Positions 37,231 through 47,009 of a stretch of 55,220 nucleotides of DNA are shown here, in pieces. The stretch lies in assembly GCA_029245955.1 (NCBI GenBank), contig JAQWOH010000043.1, forward strand, positions 325,365-380,584, read 5' to 3'. Below the pieces are notes generated by a model. The model was not told the origin of the DNA. It did not search any database and was given only the letters and a program-made list of their open reading frames with translations. This DNA comes from Fuerstiella sp. GTDB lineage: Bacteria; Planctomycetota; Planctomycetia; Planctomycetales; Planctomycetaceae. Numbering within the stretch: position 1 is the first letter of the stretch; each line of letters begins with the position of its first letter. The position numbers and the translations under genes were made by a program.

Positions 37231-38376
37231 CTATTTAGTTTCGTCCGCTGCACTCGCAGGCTCTGTTTTTTCCTCACCACCTTCTGCAGCTGCGGGTTCG
37301 TCGCCCGCCGCTTCCGGAGACGGAATTTCCGCGGCTGTCCGCCTCTTGAGTTCCGCCCAGAACTCGTCGACGTTGTTTTTTCGGATCTGTCTGGCCGGGA
37401 TATCAATGAAACCACCCTCTGGAATCACGGATTCGTCTCCTCGCGCCAGCCCGGCAAGCACTCGAACCGATTCGTAACCGTATTTGTATGGGTTCTGAAC
37501 GACCGTACCGTAGACTTCGCCATCCACAATTCCCTGCAGACTGGCCGCTTCTTCGTCGAACGCAACGATCTTTATTTTACCGATCTTGTTGGCTTCGCGG
37601 ACCGCGTCCAGCATCAGCGGCGGGTTGTAGGCAAACAGGCCCACCATACAACCAAGATCGTCGTACTTTGCAATGGCATCCTGTGCGTTGGCTTTTGCCT
37701 TACCAAAATCAAATCCGTCAGTTCGCGTATCCAGAACAGAATACGTGTCGCCTTTGATTTCTCCGGCGCCGGGTTCGTCATAACGAGTCGGGTCATGATC
37801 ACGGTCCAACAGTTCGTCGATCACGCCCTGGCGTCGCAGTCGAGCGTTGGCCTGGCCCAAACGCCCGACAAAAATCATGACGCTGCCTCCTTCCGGCATG
37901 GCCTCCTTGACCAGAGCACCACACATACGACCGGCCGTATAATTGTCGACTCCGATATAACAGAGCCGATCGCTGTCAGGAGCGTCTGAGTCCTGAGTGA
38001 TCAACTTCGTATGCTGCGATATTTCGGCCAGTAGTTCGCCCTGATTGTCCGGGTCTATCGGGCTGATGGCAATTCCGTCAATTCCCTGGGCCAACAGGTC
38101 CTGGCACATTCGCTTCTGATCTTCAACACCGTTTGCAGGCATCTGCACGTTTACGTCGGCATTGAATTTCTTGCCGCCGTCCATCGCTCCTTTTTCTGCG
38201 ATTACCCAGAACGAGGCGATACCATTCGTGACATACGCCACTTTGGGATTCGCTTCGCCGCCGGCGGGGGCACCGCTTCCGGCAGACTGTGTGTCACTGT
38301 CTGCACAACCGGTAAACGGGGCGAACAGAAGCAGCATCAAAAACAGGCAGATACGGGATCGTAATGGCAGGATCAT
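37231..38376 (-). CDS. Sugar ABC transporter substrate-binding lipoprotein
   Basis: A 381-residue periplasmic-binding-protein type I (CUT2 class). A lipoprotein signal peptide ends in a lipobox near FAPFTGC. The mature part shows VAYVTNGIASFW, DGIAISPIDPD and KIVAFDEEAASLQGIVDGEVYGTVVQNPYKYGYE, typical of ribose/rhizopine/myo-inositol-type binding proteins, and finishes with an acidic Ala/Glu tail. Start at ATG 38374-38376 with GGAG a few bases upstream; a longer frame from 38418 is unlikely. First gene of the importer operon. Confidence 0.93.
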   Translation of the reverse strand: MILPLRSRICLFLMLLLFAPFTGCADSDTQSAGSGAPAGGEANPKVAYVTNGIASFWVIAEKGAMDGGKKFNADVNVQMPANGVEDQKRMCQDLLAQGIDGIAISPIDPDNQGELLAEISQHTKLITQDSDAPDSDRLCYIGVDNYTAGRMCGALVKEAMPEGGSVMIFVGRLGQANARLRRQGVIDELLDRDHDPTRYDEPGAGEIKGDTYSVLDTRTDGFDFGKAKANAQDAIAKYDDLGCMVGLFAYNPPLMLDAVREANKIGKIKIVAFDEEAASLQGIVDGEVYGTVVQNPYKYGYESVRVLAGLARGDESVIPEGGFIDIPARQIRKNNVDEFWAELKRRTAAEIPSPEAAGDEPAAAEGGEEKTEPASAADETK

Positions 38377-38752
38377 GAAAGACTCCGGGAAAACGAAGCG
38401 GCATTCGCGGCTAAGCAAGAGCGTTTCGTGGTGCTGGAACGTGAACAGAGAGTCGCCCCTTCATGAGAGGCAGAATTAAAAAGTCTCAGAAAACACAGGG
38501 GCCCGGCCGACCGCGGCAAAGATTGCCGAACTGATACCGAGGGGCAGAGAAATCTATTTTCTCTGTGTAATATATCAGCAACGATACAAACGTGTTTCCA
38601 GCAAGTCAACGAGGCAAACATGAGCGTGTTTCGGTTACACAGAGTCGCGTTGTGACGTGAACGTAACGCCGTTATAGTGACAGTCTGTTGTCCTCATGAT
38701 TACTGGGTGTTCTAACACCTCAATTTCGTCTCCGCTGAGTACCCGCGTCGTA
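38377..38752. promoter_or_regulatory. Upstream region of the sugar importer with palindrome at 38545-38565
   Basis: This 376-base stretch separates the minus-strand importer from the plus-strand SirB1-like gene. It holds a perfect 8-bp inverted repeat, cagagaaa-tctat-tttctctg (38545-38565), followed on the plus strand by an AT-rich TGTAATATATC. A palindrome here is a reasonable place for a sugar-responsive repressor to bind (for instance LacI-type), but the regulator is not in the window. Also possible: an RNA hairpin. The rest of the region shows nothing protein-like. Confidence 0.4.
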
Positions 38753-39592
38753 ATGTCAGCTCTGCAGCAATTCGACAAAGACGAGCAGTTTATGCGACTT
38801 GTCCGCCGCGAAAGCGACGTTGATCTGGTCGTTGCTGCTTTGGAAATTGCCAGAGACGGCCAGCCGGAACTGGACTTTGAACCGACTTTGCAGTCCATAC
38901 GTACGGCTATCGCCGAATTGACGCGTCCGGTCGCACTGGCCGGAAGTGATCGAAGGGAACTGGACCTGCTGATTCAATACCTGACTGATGAACTGAATCT
39001 GCACGGCCACTACGAAAGTTTTGATTCGTCCGACAGCAGCTATTTAAACCGCGTCATTGAGACCGGTCGCGGGATTCCGATCACATTGTCGGTCGTGTAC
39101 ATGGCCGTCGCCAATGAATTGGGCATTCCTCTGACCGGGGTCGCCGCTCCGTCGCACTTTCTGACACAGCTGCAGACCGATGGTGGCGTTCTGTACATCG
39201 ACCCCTTTCGCCGCGGCCAAATCATGAACGAAGCAGAATGCGTCGATTGGCTGCATGAACTCACGGAATTACCACGGGCAGAGCTTTGGCCGGTCCTGAA
39301 GCCGACCAGTGAACGAAAAATTATTATTCGCCTGCTGAACAATCTTAAGGCATTGTTTGGGGGGCGAAGCCAGTGGCGTTCCGCGTGGAACGTCCAGAAA
39401 CGACTGGCGCTGCTGAGTCCGGGATCGTATCGGGAAAAACGCGACCTCGCGATACTTTCACTGCGGGCGGGGCGTCCCGGCGAAGCGATCTCTCAGCTGG
39501 AATCATGCATTGCCGTCTGTTCGCCGGAAGAACGCCCCGTATTGCAGCAGCAGCTTAAAGAAGCGCGTCGAGAAACACCGCTCTACAATTGA
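38753..39592 (+). CDS. SirB1-type transglutaminase-like / TPR protein
   Basis: A 279-residue protein of the family that includes SirB1 and the transglutaminase-like core with tetratricopeptide helices. The segment SYLNRVIETGRGIPITLSVVYMAVANELGIPLTGVAAPSHFL is the family hallmark, followed by a D/E-rich binding region and helical repeats at the C terminus (LLNNLKALF onward). No Cys sits at the expected active-site position that I could confirm, so activity is uncertain. The start was put at ATG 38753; 38696 gives an extra 19 residues. It is transcribed away from the sugar importer. Confidence 0.75.
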   Translation: MSALQQFDKDEQFMRLVRRESDVDLVVAALEIARDGQPELDFEPTLQSIRTAIAELTRPVALAGSDRRELDLLIQYLTDELNLHGHYESFDSSDSSYLNRVIETGRGIPITLSVVYMAVANELGIPLTGVAAPSHFLTQLQTDGGVLYIDPFRRGQIMNEAECVDWLHELTELPRAELWPVLKPTSERKIIIRLLNNLKALFGGRSQWRSAWNVQKRLALLSPGSYREKRDLAILSLRAGRPGEAISQLESCIAVCSPEERPVLQQQLKEARRETPLYN

Positions 39593-39639
39593 AAGAGCTC
39601 CGGCGCAGTTCGTTCGTCGCACTGATACCAGGACAAAGG

Positions 39640-41559
39640 TCACCGCGTCATCAAATAAAGGTGACCATCTTCAGCGCCAATCAACAGATCAGGCTTACCG
39701 TTGTTGTTCATATCAATAGATGCAGGACTGCTGGTATGTCCGGCCAGTTTTCGTTTTCCGACAGGTCCCCGGTGGTGAAATATCACGTTGCCGTTCGGAC
39801 GGCGACCCGTGTTTTCATAGAGGTCAGCATTGGTGCTGTTTGTGAGTAAATCCAGATCGCCGTCCCCGTCCCAGTCGACTATATGAATTTTGCGACGACC
39901 GCTTCCACCTGCTGATTTTGAGTTCAGTCGCAGCGTTTCGCCTTTGTCATCCTCGAATACTCTTCGGCCAGGCTGCAGGTGCCGCCCATTCCGGTCCCGG
40001 GTGCGTTCGAAGAAACTCAGATACCCCTCGTGGTCAAGCATCACCAGATCAATCAGACCGTCAGCATTAAAGTCCACAGCTTCAGGAGTCGTGCGCCATT
40101 GTGTGACCAGTTCTTTACCGACGGGATTCCACCATGTCCACGAAGGCTTGGGGGTCTTGCCCGGCCATTCGACGACGACAGGCTGCGCGTCTGAAAGACG
40201 CGGGCGACCGTCGTCTCCTGACCCGGAATTGCGGTACCAGACAACTCTGCCCCAGATGGAATTGGCCAGAATGTCGGTCCTGCCATCACCATCCCAATCC
40301 GCCGCACTTAGTGTGGTATAACCCCATTTGGCTTCACAGGGGCCCTGAATGGAACCGTTGGGCCCTGCCATGATCCGTAACGTATCGCCGCCGGCCTGCA
40401 GTAGTTGCGGTGCAGCCCACCGATTCGGCGTTCCCCCTTGATTTTCAAAAAAACCGATATGACCAGCTGTGTTCCCACACAGAATATCGGCATCTCCGTC
40501 GCCGTCCCAGTCTGTGCAATACGGTGTTGCCAGTGCTCCAAACTTCAACCAGTCGGCTTTCTGCTGAAAGTAAACGGGCGCTTTAAAAGTCGGGGACTCT
40601 CCGCTGTCAACATTTTCGACGAATGCGACGCGACCGTCTTCATCACCGACAATCAGGTCCACGTCTCCGTCTTTGTCCCAGTCAATGGGTGTCGGTACGA
40701 TCATCTCCAGATCCATCTGCAGTTCCACACCATGGTCTGTCAGAACTCGCTTCCCCGGCGCAAGCGTGACCGCGCTATCGGTGCCCTGGTTCTCAAACCA
40801 GGTAAACTTGTCCACGAATTCGCCACAAATTAAATCGCGGTCGCCATCGCCGTCAAAGTCCGCCACACAGGGGCTCGGCCAGCCATAGACATCAATGGCT
40901 GCGTCACCAGCGTGAAGCTTTTGCGGCTTTCCCCAAGTCGGGGCATTATCTGTACCCTGATTCGTAACAAGAAAAACATAGCCGTGAAGAGAGCCGTTCT
41001 GCCAGACACCATTTTCGTCCCAAGCGTCGTCCCAGCCGTAACTGTCCCAGATACCAAGTCCGATGACGAGGTCGTGATCGCCGTCGTTGTCCCAGTCTGT
41101 GCGATGCCACTGATTGGCGCGAGTCTTTTTCGCGGTGTCCACCTTCGCAGGAACGGCAATCCGGACAGGCCTGTCAAACCTGTTTTCTGGAAAGTCTTCA
41201 TAGACCGTCGCTGCCGTCATCACATCCGTTCGACCGCCCAAGTAAGAGACCCGAATACTGTGATGGCCCGGACCGATCCGAACGGGAGGCTCAAACACGG
41301 GCAGCTTCACATCTCCCGATGAATTTTCGAAGAAGTACGTCCCATTGAAGGGCTTGTCCGGACAGGACACAACAAGGTCGTTGTCGCCATCTCCATCGAA
41401 ATCCATCGGCAATGGATGAGCCCACAGTCCAACACCCAAATCGACAGCCAGGCCTGGCTGATGATATTTAAGAGGAACCAGGTCATAGTTTTCATCGGCC
41501 GTGCTGATCGCACAGAGGCCAGTCAGAAAGATGGTTGAATACAGAATTCTGTGGAACAT
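39640..41559 (-). CDS. Secreted FG-GAP/VCBS repeat protein
   Basis: A 639-residue protein with a signal peptide (LYSTIFLTGLCAISTA). At least nine calcium-binding loops of the type DxDxDGxxDL are seen along the chain (for example DFDGDGDNDLV, DWDNDGDHDLV, DWDGDGDADIL, DWDGDGDLDLL). These are the blades of a beta-propeller, as in integrin-alpha-like repeats, so it should be an extracellular adhesion or carbohydrate-binding protein. A good GAAAGGATA ribosome site precedes the ATG. It is divergent from the BNR-repeat gene. Confidence 0.88.
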   Translation of the reverse strand: MFHRILYSTIFLTGLCAISTADENYDLVPLKYHQPGLAVDLGVGLWAHPLPMDFDGDGDNDLVVSCPDKPFNGTYFFENSSGDVKLPVFEPPVRIGPGHHSIRVSYLGGRTDVMTAATVYEDFPENRFDRPVRIAVPAKVDTAKKTRANQWHRTDWDNDGDHDLVIGLGIWDSYGWDDAWDENGVWQNGSLHGYVFLVTNQGTDNAPTWGKPQKLHAGDAAIDVYGWPSPCVADFDGDGDRDLICGEFVDKFTWFENQGTDSAVTLAPGKRVLTDHGVELQMDLEMIVPTPIDWDKDGDVDLIVGDEDGRVAFVENVDSGESPTFKAPVYFQQKADWLKFGALATPYCTDWDGDGDADILCGNTAGHIGFFENQGGTPNRWAAPQLLQAGGDTLRIMAGPNGSIQGPCEAKWGYTTLSAADWDGDGRTDILANSIWGRVVWYRNSGSGDDGRPRLSDAQPVVVEWPGKTPKPSWTWWNPVGKELVTQWRTTPEAVDFNADGLIDLVMLDHEGYLSFFERTRDRNGRHLQPGRRVFEDDKGETLRLNSKSAGGSGRRKIHIVDWDGDGDLDLLTNSTNADLYENTGRRPNGNVIFHHRGPVGKRKLAGHTSSPASIDMNNNGKPDLLIGAEDGHLYLMTR

Positions 41560-41686
41560 TGGTATCCTTTCGGGGACGTGTCACAATCACCTATTCTGAG
41601 CGGTCTTGTTTCGTAATCCAAGTGATACGCACCTCAGTCCAGGCGGAACATTCTGCCAACCTGCCTTCCTCACCGGATCCAAAATC

Positions 41687-42859
41687 ATGCCACAGGTTTC
41701 CCGCCGCACTATGTTATCTGCTTCTGCCGCCGGCCTGCTGACGGCGCGGTCACAACCCGCCTCAGCAGCGGCATCGCCACCGGAGTTCTTGGTAACAGAA
41801 ATCAAGACGATCAGTCTGCAGTCAGACCGTTACCATGGCTGGCCAACAATGATCCGCCGAAAGAACGGTGAACTGCTGGTGGTCTGCTCGGGCGGACGGG
41901 AAACACATGTCTGTCCCTTTGGTCGAGTCGAATTGATTCGGTCTACGGACAATGGTGCGACATGGACCTATGCCAGAACAATCCTTGATGGCGAGATTGA
42001 TGACCGCGACGCGGGGATTCTGGAGACAAAACAGGGTACGCTGCTGGCCACCACATTTACGTCGCTGGCCTACGAACCTGGACTGAAGAATGCGATAGCC
42101 GCCGCAGAGCAGGGCAGGGCGACAATGAAACCAGACCGGCTGGCTCGGTGGCAGGCCGCTCATCGCCGACTGTCTGATGAAGAACGCCCAAAGCATCTGG
42201 GCTGCTGGATGCTGCGTTCTGAGAACGGAGGGCATAACTGGTCACCGGCCTACCAGGTCCCCGTCAACAGCCCCCATGGCCCCATCAATCTCAGCGACGG
42301 CCGTCTGTTCTACGCAGGTGTCACGTTGTGGGCAGACAAACGCAAAGTGATAACATGCATATCGAATGATGATGGCAGATCGTGGAATCAGATTTCTGAA
42401 ATCCCGACACGATCGGGCGACGACAGCAGCAAGTACCACGAGCTGCACGCGGTAGAGGCCGCAGACGGTCGACTGATCGTGCAGATTCGCAATCACAATG
42501 CCGCCAACAGTGGTGAAACGCTGCAGACGCACTCCGCGGACCTCGGCAGGACATGGGCCGAACCATACTCCATTGGCGTCTGGGGCCTGCCCTCACACCT
42601 GCTGCGGCTTTCCGACGATCGCCTGATGATGACGTACGGCCATCGTCGAGCACCACTGGGTAATCAAGCTCGCATCAGCTCGGATGATGCTCAGACGTGG
42701 TCAGAACCAATGATCATCCACGGTGGCGCCGCATCGGGCGACCTTGGCTATCCGTCAACAGTCGAAGTCGCGGCCAACCACTTCATCACCGTGTGGTACG
42801 AGAAACTCAGCGACAGCCCGCTTGCGCAACTGCAGATGGCGCAGTGGCAGCTGAATTAA
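41687..42859 (+). CDS. BNR/Asp-box repeat protein, exo-sialidase-like, with Tat-like leader
   Basis: A 390-residue six-bladed-propeller protein. Asp-box repeats S/T-x-D-x-G-x-x-W are at STDNGATW, SENGGHNW, SNDDGRSW, SADLGRTW and SSDDAQTW. The N-terminal SRRTMLSASAAGLL resembles a twin-arginine export signal. Family members cleave sialic acid or rhamnose from glycans or bind sugar; a planctomycete enzyme attacking algal or animal glycan would be consistent with the sulfatase nearby. Exact activity is not inferable. Start ATG 41687; the longer frame from 41606 adds a poor leader. Confidence 0.8.
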   Translation: MPQVSRRTMLSASAAGLLTARSQPASAAASPPEFLVTEIKTISLQSDRYHGWPTMIRRKNGELLVVCSGGRETHVCPFGRVELIRSTDNGATWTYARTILDGEIDDRDAGILETKQGTLLATTFTSLAYEPGLKNAIAAAEQGRATMKPDRLARWQAAHRRLSDEERPKHLGCWMLRSENGGHNWSPAYQVPVNSPHGPINLSDGRLFYAGVTLWADKRKVITCISNDDGRSWNQISEIPTRSGDDSSKYHELHAVEAADGRLIVQIRNHNAANSGETLQTHSADLGRTWAEPYSIGVWGLPSHLLRLSDDRLMMTYGHRRAPLGNQARISSDDAQTWSEPMIIHGGAASGDLGYPSTVEVAANHFITVWYEKLSDSPLAQLQMAQWQLN

Positions 42860-42896
42860 TATTATGACCGAGTAAAAAGTCCGTTCGATCTGATTC

Positions 42897-43403
42897 TTAG
42901 CTGCGGGCAGCAATCTGAGCCATCGATTCCTGGACCAGACGGCGGGAGTCGATGGTACGTGCGATGGCGTTCTTAAACGAACCAGCGTCTTTGACGCCTT
43001 TGAGCGTGAGGAGCGTCTGGCCACCAGCCCCCTTCAGAAGAATGTCACTGGCCTGATAAAAGACATGACCTGGCTGCTGTTCCAGCTCAACGTCCGCAAT
43101 GTCAGCCAGGGCGACAGATGACACCATGCGAGTTCTGCGTGCCGTCCAGACCTGAACGTTTCGATTCGTCAGAACGTAGCGTTCGCCAAATGCTTTCTGC
43201 AGAAAGTACAACGGCAGACCGATTGGCACAGTCAAAAGCGCGAAGATATGGGACAGTTTCATAAGGCCGAAGGGACGAACGGGAAATAATTCATAGAGTC
43301 TCCCCAGCAGCTGCCCGATACCCATCGACGCGAGTGAGGGATACTCCGTCATGACCACAGCCTCGGATGAAGCACTCACACCTGAAATCGCCTGAACTGT
43401 CAT
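42897..43403 (-). CDS. PH-domain-like membrane protein
   Basis: A 168-residue protein. One hydrophobic hairpin (HIFALLTVPIGLPLYFLQKAF near residues 51-72) precedes a compact beta-rich region (RYVLTNRNVQVWTARRTRMVSSVALADIADVELEQ, then DILLKGAGGQTLLTLKGVKDAGSF) which has the pattern of bacterial bPH2-type pleckstrin-homology domains. Function unknown; may bind membrane lipid or act in envelope stress. Alone on its strand between the BNR gene and the DUF255 gene. Confidence 0.65.
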   Translation of the reverse strand: MTVQAISGVSASSEAVVMTEYPSLASMGIGQLLGRLYELFPVRPFGLMKLSHIFALLTVPIGLPLYFLQKAFGERYVLTNRNVQVWTARRTRMVSSVALADIADVELEQQPGHVFYQASDILLKGAGGQTLLTLKGVKDAGSFKNAIARTIDSRRLVQESMAQIAARS

Positions 43404-43738
43404 GGTTTCGAACTGTTGTCAAATGAAGATGTGAACGTCAGCCACAGACGACGCAAGGTATCAGCAGGAATCCCCGTTTTCCACTGAGGGTCTGGCATCG
43501 AATCAGCGTTTCGCGGGAAAAGGAAATGCATCCCGCCAGTGAAACCGGGCCGCAATGAGGGATTGGGGTGATTCATGGGTCAGACAACAGCAGCCCCGAT
43601 CTACGGTCGTCATAGAAGCCGCGTCGGAGACCTCACTTGCCGAACGTCCGCGAACCAAGCAAAGCTCACAGATTGAGCCCTCTGAAGCGGTCTGTCTTGC
43701 CGTAGAGTGACAGGGTACGGCGTCCCCGTGACGTCGCT
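43404..43738. other. Intergenic region; no gene seen
   Basis: 335 bases without a convincing frame. Near its end a perfect 9-bp inverted repeat (CCCCGTGAC at 43724-43732 and GTCACGGGG at 43745-43753, 12-base loop) overlaps the stop of the DUF255 gene. It has the form of a terminator stem but no T-run, so termination is only a possibility. Confidence 0.35.
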
Positions 43739-46447
43739 TCAGCGGTCACGGGGTTTCGGGTCGGCCTCAGACGTGGATTTATCCTTGTTTTTCGGCATGG
43801 GCCACTTTTGCAGATTCGTCTTTTTCAACTCCTCGCCCTTCGCAGAAAAAGGCAGTTTTCCCTTCATCACGATCAGATCCGGAGGCAGGCACTCGTTCCT
43901 GTTGCACCCCTGAAACTTGACGTGGAATTCCATTTCAGCCTTCTCTGCAGTTTCACTTTCATCAATTTCAAGCAAACCGTACAGCAGCACCTTTCCGTCG
44001 TAAACGTGATACGGTGCGTCTGAGCCATCCACCTTCAGATCGTGGTGTTCGGGATACTTAACTCTGGTGAGCCTTATCTTTTGCTTCGATTTCAATAACA
44101 GTTCAGTCGGCAGCAGAAAATCCGGACTGGATGGATTCGCATTGATATGCCATCCGAGTTTAATCTGCAGTTCCACTGCAACGAAGCACTTGCCACCGCG
44201 GGGAATCTTGTTGTACAGCGGGTAGATTCTGACCTTCAGTGGTTTGGGTTTGTCCGGCGGAACAAAACCCACTGCCGAGGCATTGGTGGGAATGATCGGT
44301 CGAAATGCGGTACGTTCCTGCGAGCTTGCCAGAGCAGGGGACGTACCCGCCCGGCCTTCCTGTAGTAACGTCAGCAGCCATTTTCTTTCTTCAGGACCGT
44401 CAATCCGCCCGAACAGTGACTCTTCAACGCCTGCCGATTGTGCCGTGATTAATCGGTCCGGCTTTGACAGCCACAAATGAAGGGCTCGGGCGAGGCCGCT
44501 GCAGGATGCCGGTGCCTTTTGCAGCGTCGGTGCAAACTGGCTGAGCGTATCGCGAGCCACCCTGACGAACTCCGGTGACTGCCGAAGAGCATCCAGTTCC
44601 AGCAGGTTGCGAATCGTCACACTGTTGGCCGACGGGAACACGGAATCGTACGCCGAGCTTGTGCGCGCGATCAGCTGCTCATGATTCTTGGCAGTGAAGT
44701 AGAATGCGTGCAGCTTGTCGTCGTAGAACAACTCGTTCTGCAGCTGCGCCAGTTGCCGCGCTTCGGTCAGCCAGCGTTCACTTTGTGTTGTACGATGCAG
44801 TTCCACCAAAGCAGAAACGAGAAATGCATAGTCGACCAGATAGGCGGAGTATCTGGCAGTACCTTTTCGCCATGTTCGCAGCAGGTGGCCTTCAGCATCG
44901 CGCAAACGGGCCAGCAGAAAACCGGCAGCTTTCACGGCAGCCGCGGTATCCTGCGGCCGATTCAGCTCACGGCCGCTGACAGCCAGCGACTTAATCATCA
45001 GAGCATTCCATGCGGTCAGCACCTTGTCATCCAGCAACGGACGCTCTCGTTTCCACCGCGCCTGCAGCAGCCGCGTCCGCATTTTTGACAGACGGTCCCT
45101 GGCCTGTTGCGAATCAACCTGCCGTTCGCTGATCGTATCACCGACAGACTTTGGCAGATGCAGCACGATGCCATGTTCAAACGGGTTCGATTCGTTCACA
45201 CCATATACCGCAGAAAAGAATCCGGCGTCGGCTTCGCCCAGGACAGACGTAATTTCTTCCGCCGTCCAGACATAGTACTCGCCTTCAATCGCATTCGTTT
45301 CTGCATCCAGTGCAGAACAGAAGGCTCCTTCGGGTGTGGTCATTTCATTGTGTATAAAGTCAGCAATTCCGACAGCAACATTTCTGTAAACTTCGTTGTT
45401 CGTCTTCGCAGCCATCCGCGTGTAAATGCTCAGCATCATCGCCTGGTCGTACAGCATCTTTTCGAAATGCGGAACGTGCCAGCGACGGTCGGTGCTGTAA
45501 CGATGGAACCCACCACCCAGATGATCGTGAATGCCTCCCTGAGCCATTCGAGTCAGAGAATGTTGCACAATCTTCAGCAACTCACCATCGCCGGTCGATT
45601 CATAAAGGTCCAGTGCCAGTTCCAGACGGGGCACGTTCGGAAAGCGAGGTTTTGCCGGGCGCCTTTCGTCGAAGTCAACGCCTCCCCAGACCGGATCGTA
45701 CATCTCCTTGATCGGAACAACCGCACTGTTGAGTAGTTTTTCTTCCAGCTCAACCTGTTCCAGTTGTACTCCAGGCTGTCCCATCCTTTGAACCTGCCTC
45801 GCAATCATGGAAGCGGTGCGTGCCAGATCACTCTCGCGCTGCTGCCACAGTTCGTCGATCCGCTTTGCTACCGACAGAAAACCAGGGCCGCGTTCCGGAG
45901 AATCGTGCGGTGGCAGATAGGTTGCTCCGGCAATCGGATTCCCTTCGGGAGTCAGAAACATTGACAGCGGCCATCCACCACCGCCGGCAGATCCAACCAT
46001 TTGTTGATATACCAACAGGCTGGTCATGTAGATGTCGTCAACGTCAGGGCGTTCTTCGCGATCGACCTTAATGTTGACGAAGTGTGCGTTCATCCAGGCC
46101 GCAATCGCCTTGTCTGAAAACACCTTCCGTTCCATCACATGACACCAGTAGCAGCTGCTGTAGCCGACGGAGAGAAAAATCGGTTTGTTTTCTTTTCTTG
46201 CTTTTTCAAAGGCTTCCGGGCCCCATGGAAACCAGTCCACGGGATTATGGGCGTGCAACAGAAGATAGGGGCTGGATTCCTTGCTGAGGCGGTTGGCCGG
46301 TCCGGCATGTTCCGCCGGAATGGCCGCCTTCTGCTTCTCAGCGGATGGAGACGGACCATCATCCGCCTGCAAAGTTGCCACAACAAGCAGGCCGGACAGG
46401 CTGACCGAACACCATTGCAGGACTCGGGCGAAACATATTCTGTTCAT
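43739..46447 (-). CDS. DUF255 (YyaL-type) thioredoxin-domain protein fused to a DsbD-alpha-like domain
   Basis: A 902-residue protein with signal peptide. Residues 50-700 are the DUF255/YyaL family: a thioredoxin-like domain with [10 protein letters not shown] (Cys99 and Cys102) and [13 protein letters not shown], then an alpha/alpha-barrel-like region. Residues about 735-880 look like the N-terminal DsbD-alpha domain, with the cysteine pair C848 and C853 in [10 protein letters not shown]. The fusion suggests a periplasmic thiol-transfer role (inference). An AGGATAAG ribosome site precedes ATG 46445-46447; extending the frame to 46567 adds residues without homology. Large; no paralogue nearby. 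Confidence 0.88.
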   Translation of the reverse strand: MNRICFARVLQWCSVSLSGLLVVATLQADDGPSPSAEKQKAAIPAEHAGPANRLSKESSPYLLLHAHNPVDWFPWGPEAFEKARKENKPIFLSVGYSSCYWCHVMERKVFSDKAIAAWMNAHFVNIKVDREERPDVDDIYMTSLLVYQQMVGSAGGGGWPLSMFLTPEGNPIAGATYLPPHDSPERGPGFLSVAKRIDELWQQRESDLARTASMIARQVQRMGQPGVQLEQVELEEKLLNSAVVPIKEMYDPVWGGVDFDERRPAKPRFPNVPRLELALDLYESTGDGELLKIVQHSLTRMAQGGIHDHLGGGFHRYSTDRRWHVPHFEKMLYDQAMMLSIYTRMAAKTNNEVYRNVAVGIADFIHNEMTTPEGAFCSALDAETNAIEGEYYVWTAEEITSVLGEADAGFFSAVYGVNESNPFEHGIVLHLPKSVGDTISERQVDSQQARDRLSKMRTRLLQARWKRERPLLDDKVLTAWNALMIKSLAVSGRELNRPQDTAAAVKAAGFLLARLRDAEGHLLRTWRKGTARYSAYLVDYAFLVSALVELHRTTQSERWLTEARQLAQLQNELFYDDKLHAFYFTAKNHEQLIARTSSAYDSVFPSANSVTIRNLLELDALRQSPEFVRVARDTLSQFAPTLQKAPASCSGLARALHLWLSKPDRLITAQSAGVEESLFGRIDGPEERKWLLTLLQEGRAGTSPALASSQERTAFRPIIPTNASAVGFVPPDKPKPLKVRIYPLYNKIPRGGKCFVAVELQIKLGWHINANPSSPDFLLPTELLLKSKQKIRLTRVKYPEHHDLKVDGSDAPYHVYDGKVLLYGLLEIDESETAEKAEMEFHVKFQGCNRNECLPPDLIVMKGKLPFSAKGEELKKTNLQKWPMPKNKDKSTSEADPKPRDR

Positions 46448-47009
46448 CAAACTTATCCTGGCGCGTATCGACGGCGTTCCGAAACGTGCAGCCACTAACC
46501 AGACTCTCACCAGGCGGCTGTTTTCCATCAGAAACAACGGGCAGCCACCGGCCGAAATTGCGACCAATTATTCTAGCGGCCAGATGTTGAACAGATAGCC
46601 CACGAGCCGATTGGCGACGTATTCAGCGTCAAATCCGATACCTTCAGGCACAAACTGTTGCACAAGTCACAGTATCCGGAACAGTCGCAGAATCACTGAT
46701 TCATGGTGTTTCACCATTTAGCGAAGTGTCCACAAATGCCCACGCCCGAATCAGGACGGATGAATTCATGAATGACGAATGAATTGACAGATTCGACAGG
46801 GCAGGTCTTGGGAATTCGTGAATCTTTGACAAACGTGCGGCCGATGACACTCTTGGGTGACCATCACCCGTTGCGCGCACTTTGTGCCATTTCACGAAGT
46901 CCGGCGGTTTCTGCCGGTGATCACCCAAATGAAACAGTTGCAGATGAAGAAGTACACACGCCACCGACTGAGTCCTGAATAACAAGCAGGGCAGGGAGGT
47001 TTCGAGAAA
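46448..47009. promoter_or_regulatory. Long leader with competing inverted repeats upstream of the HlyD-like gene
   Basis: No convincing gene in 562 bases. Directly upstream of the plus-strand gene: GGGTGA-CCA-TCACCC (46855-46869); TTGGGTGA (46853-46860) is also an exact complement of TCACCCAA (46921-46928), so the same strand can pair near or far. Between them lies CCGGC (46901-46905) and GCCGG (46913-46917), and GGTGATCACC (46916-46925) is a palindrome. Further upstream a near-repeat, gaattcatgaat (46762) and gaattcgtgaat (46812), 50 bases apart. A GGGAGG ribosome site stands before the ATG at 47010. Confidence 0.4.

Noticed and set aside
43724..43753. Perfect 9-bp hairpin as a rho-independent terminator
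   Set aside because: Neither strand has a T-run after the stem; it partly overlaps coding sequence, so it is only noted as a possibility.
46701..46985. 94-codon minus-strand frame in the leader of the HlyD-like gene
   Set aside because: It overlaps the inverted repeats, has no ribosome site and no recognisable fold.
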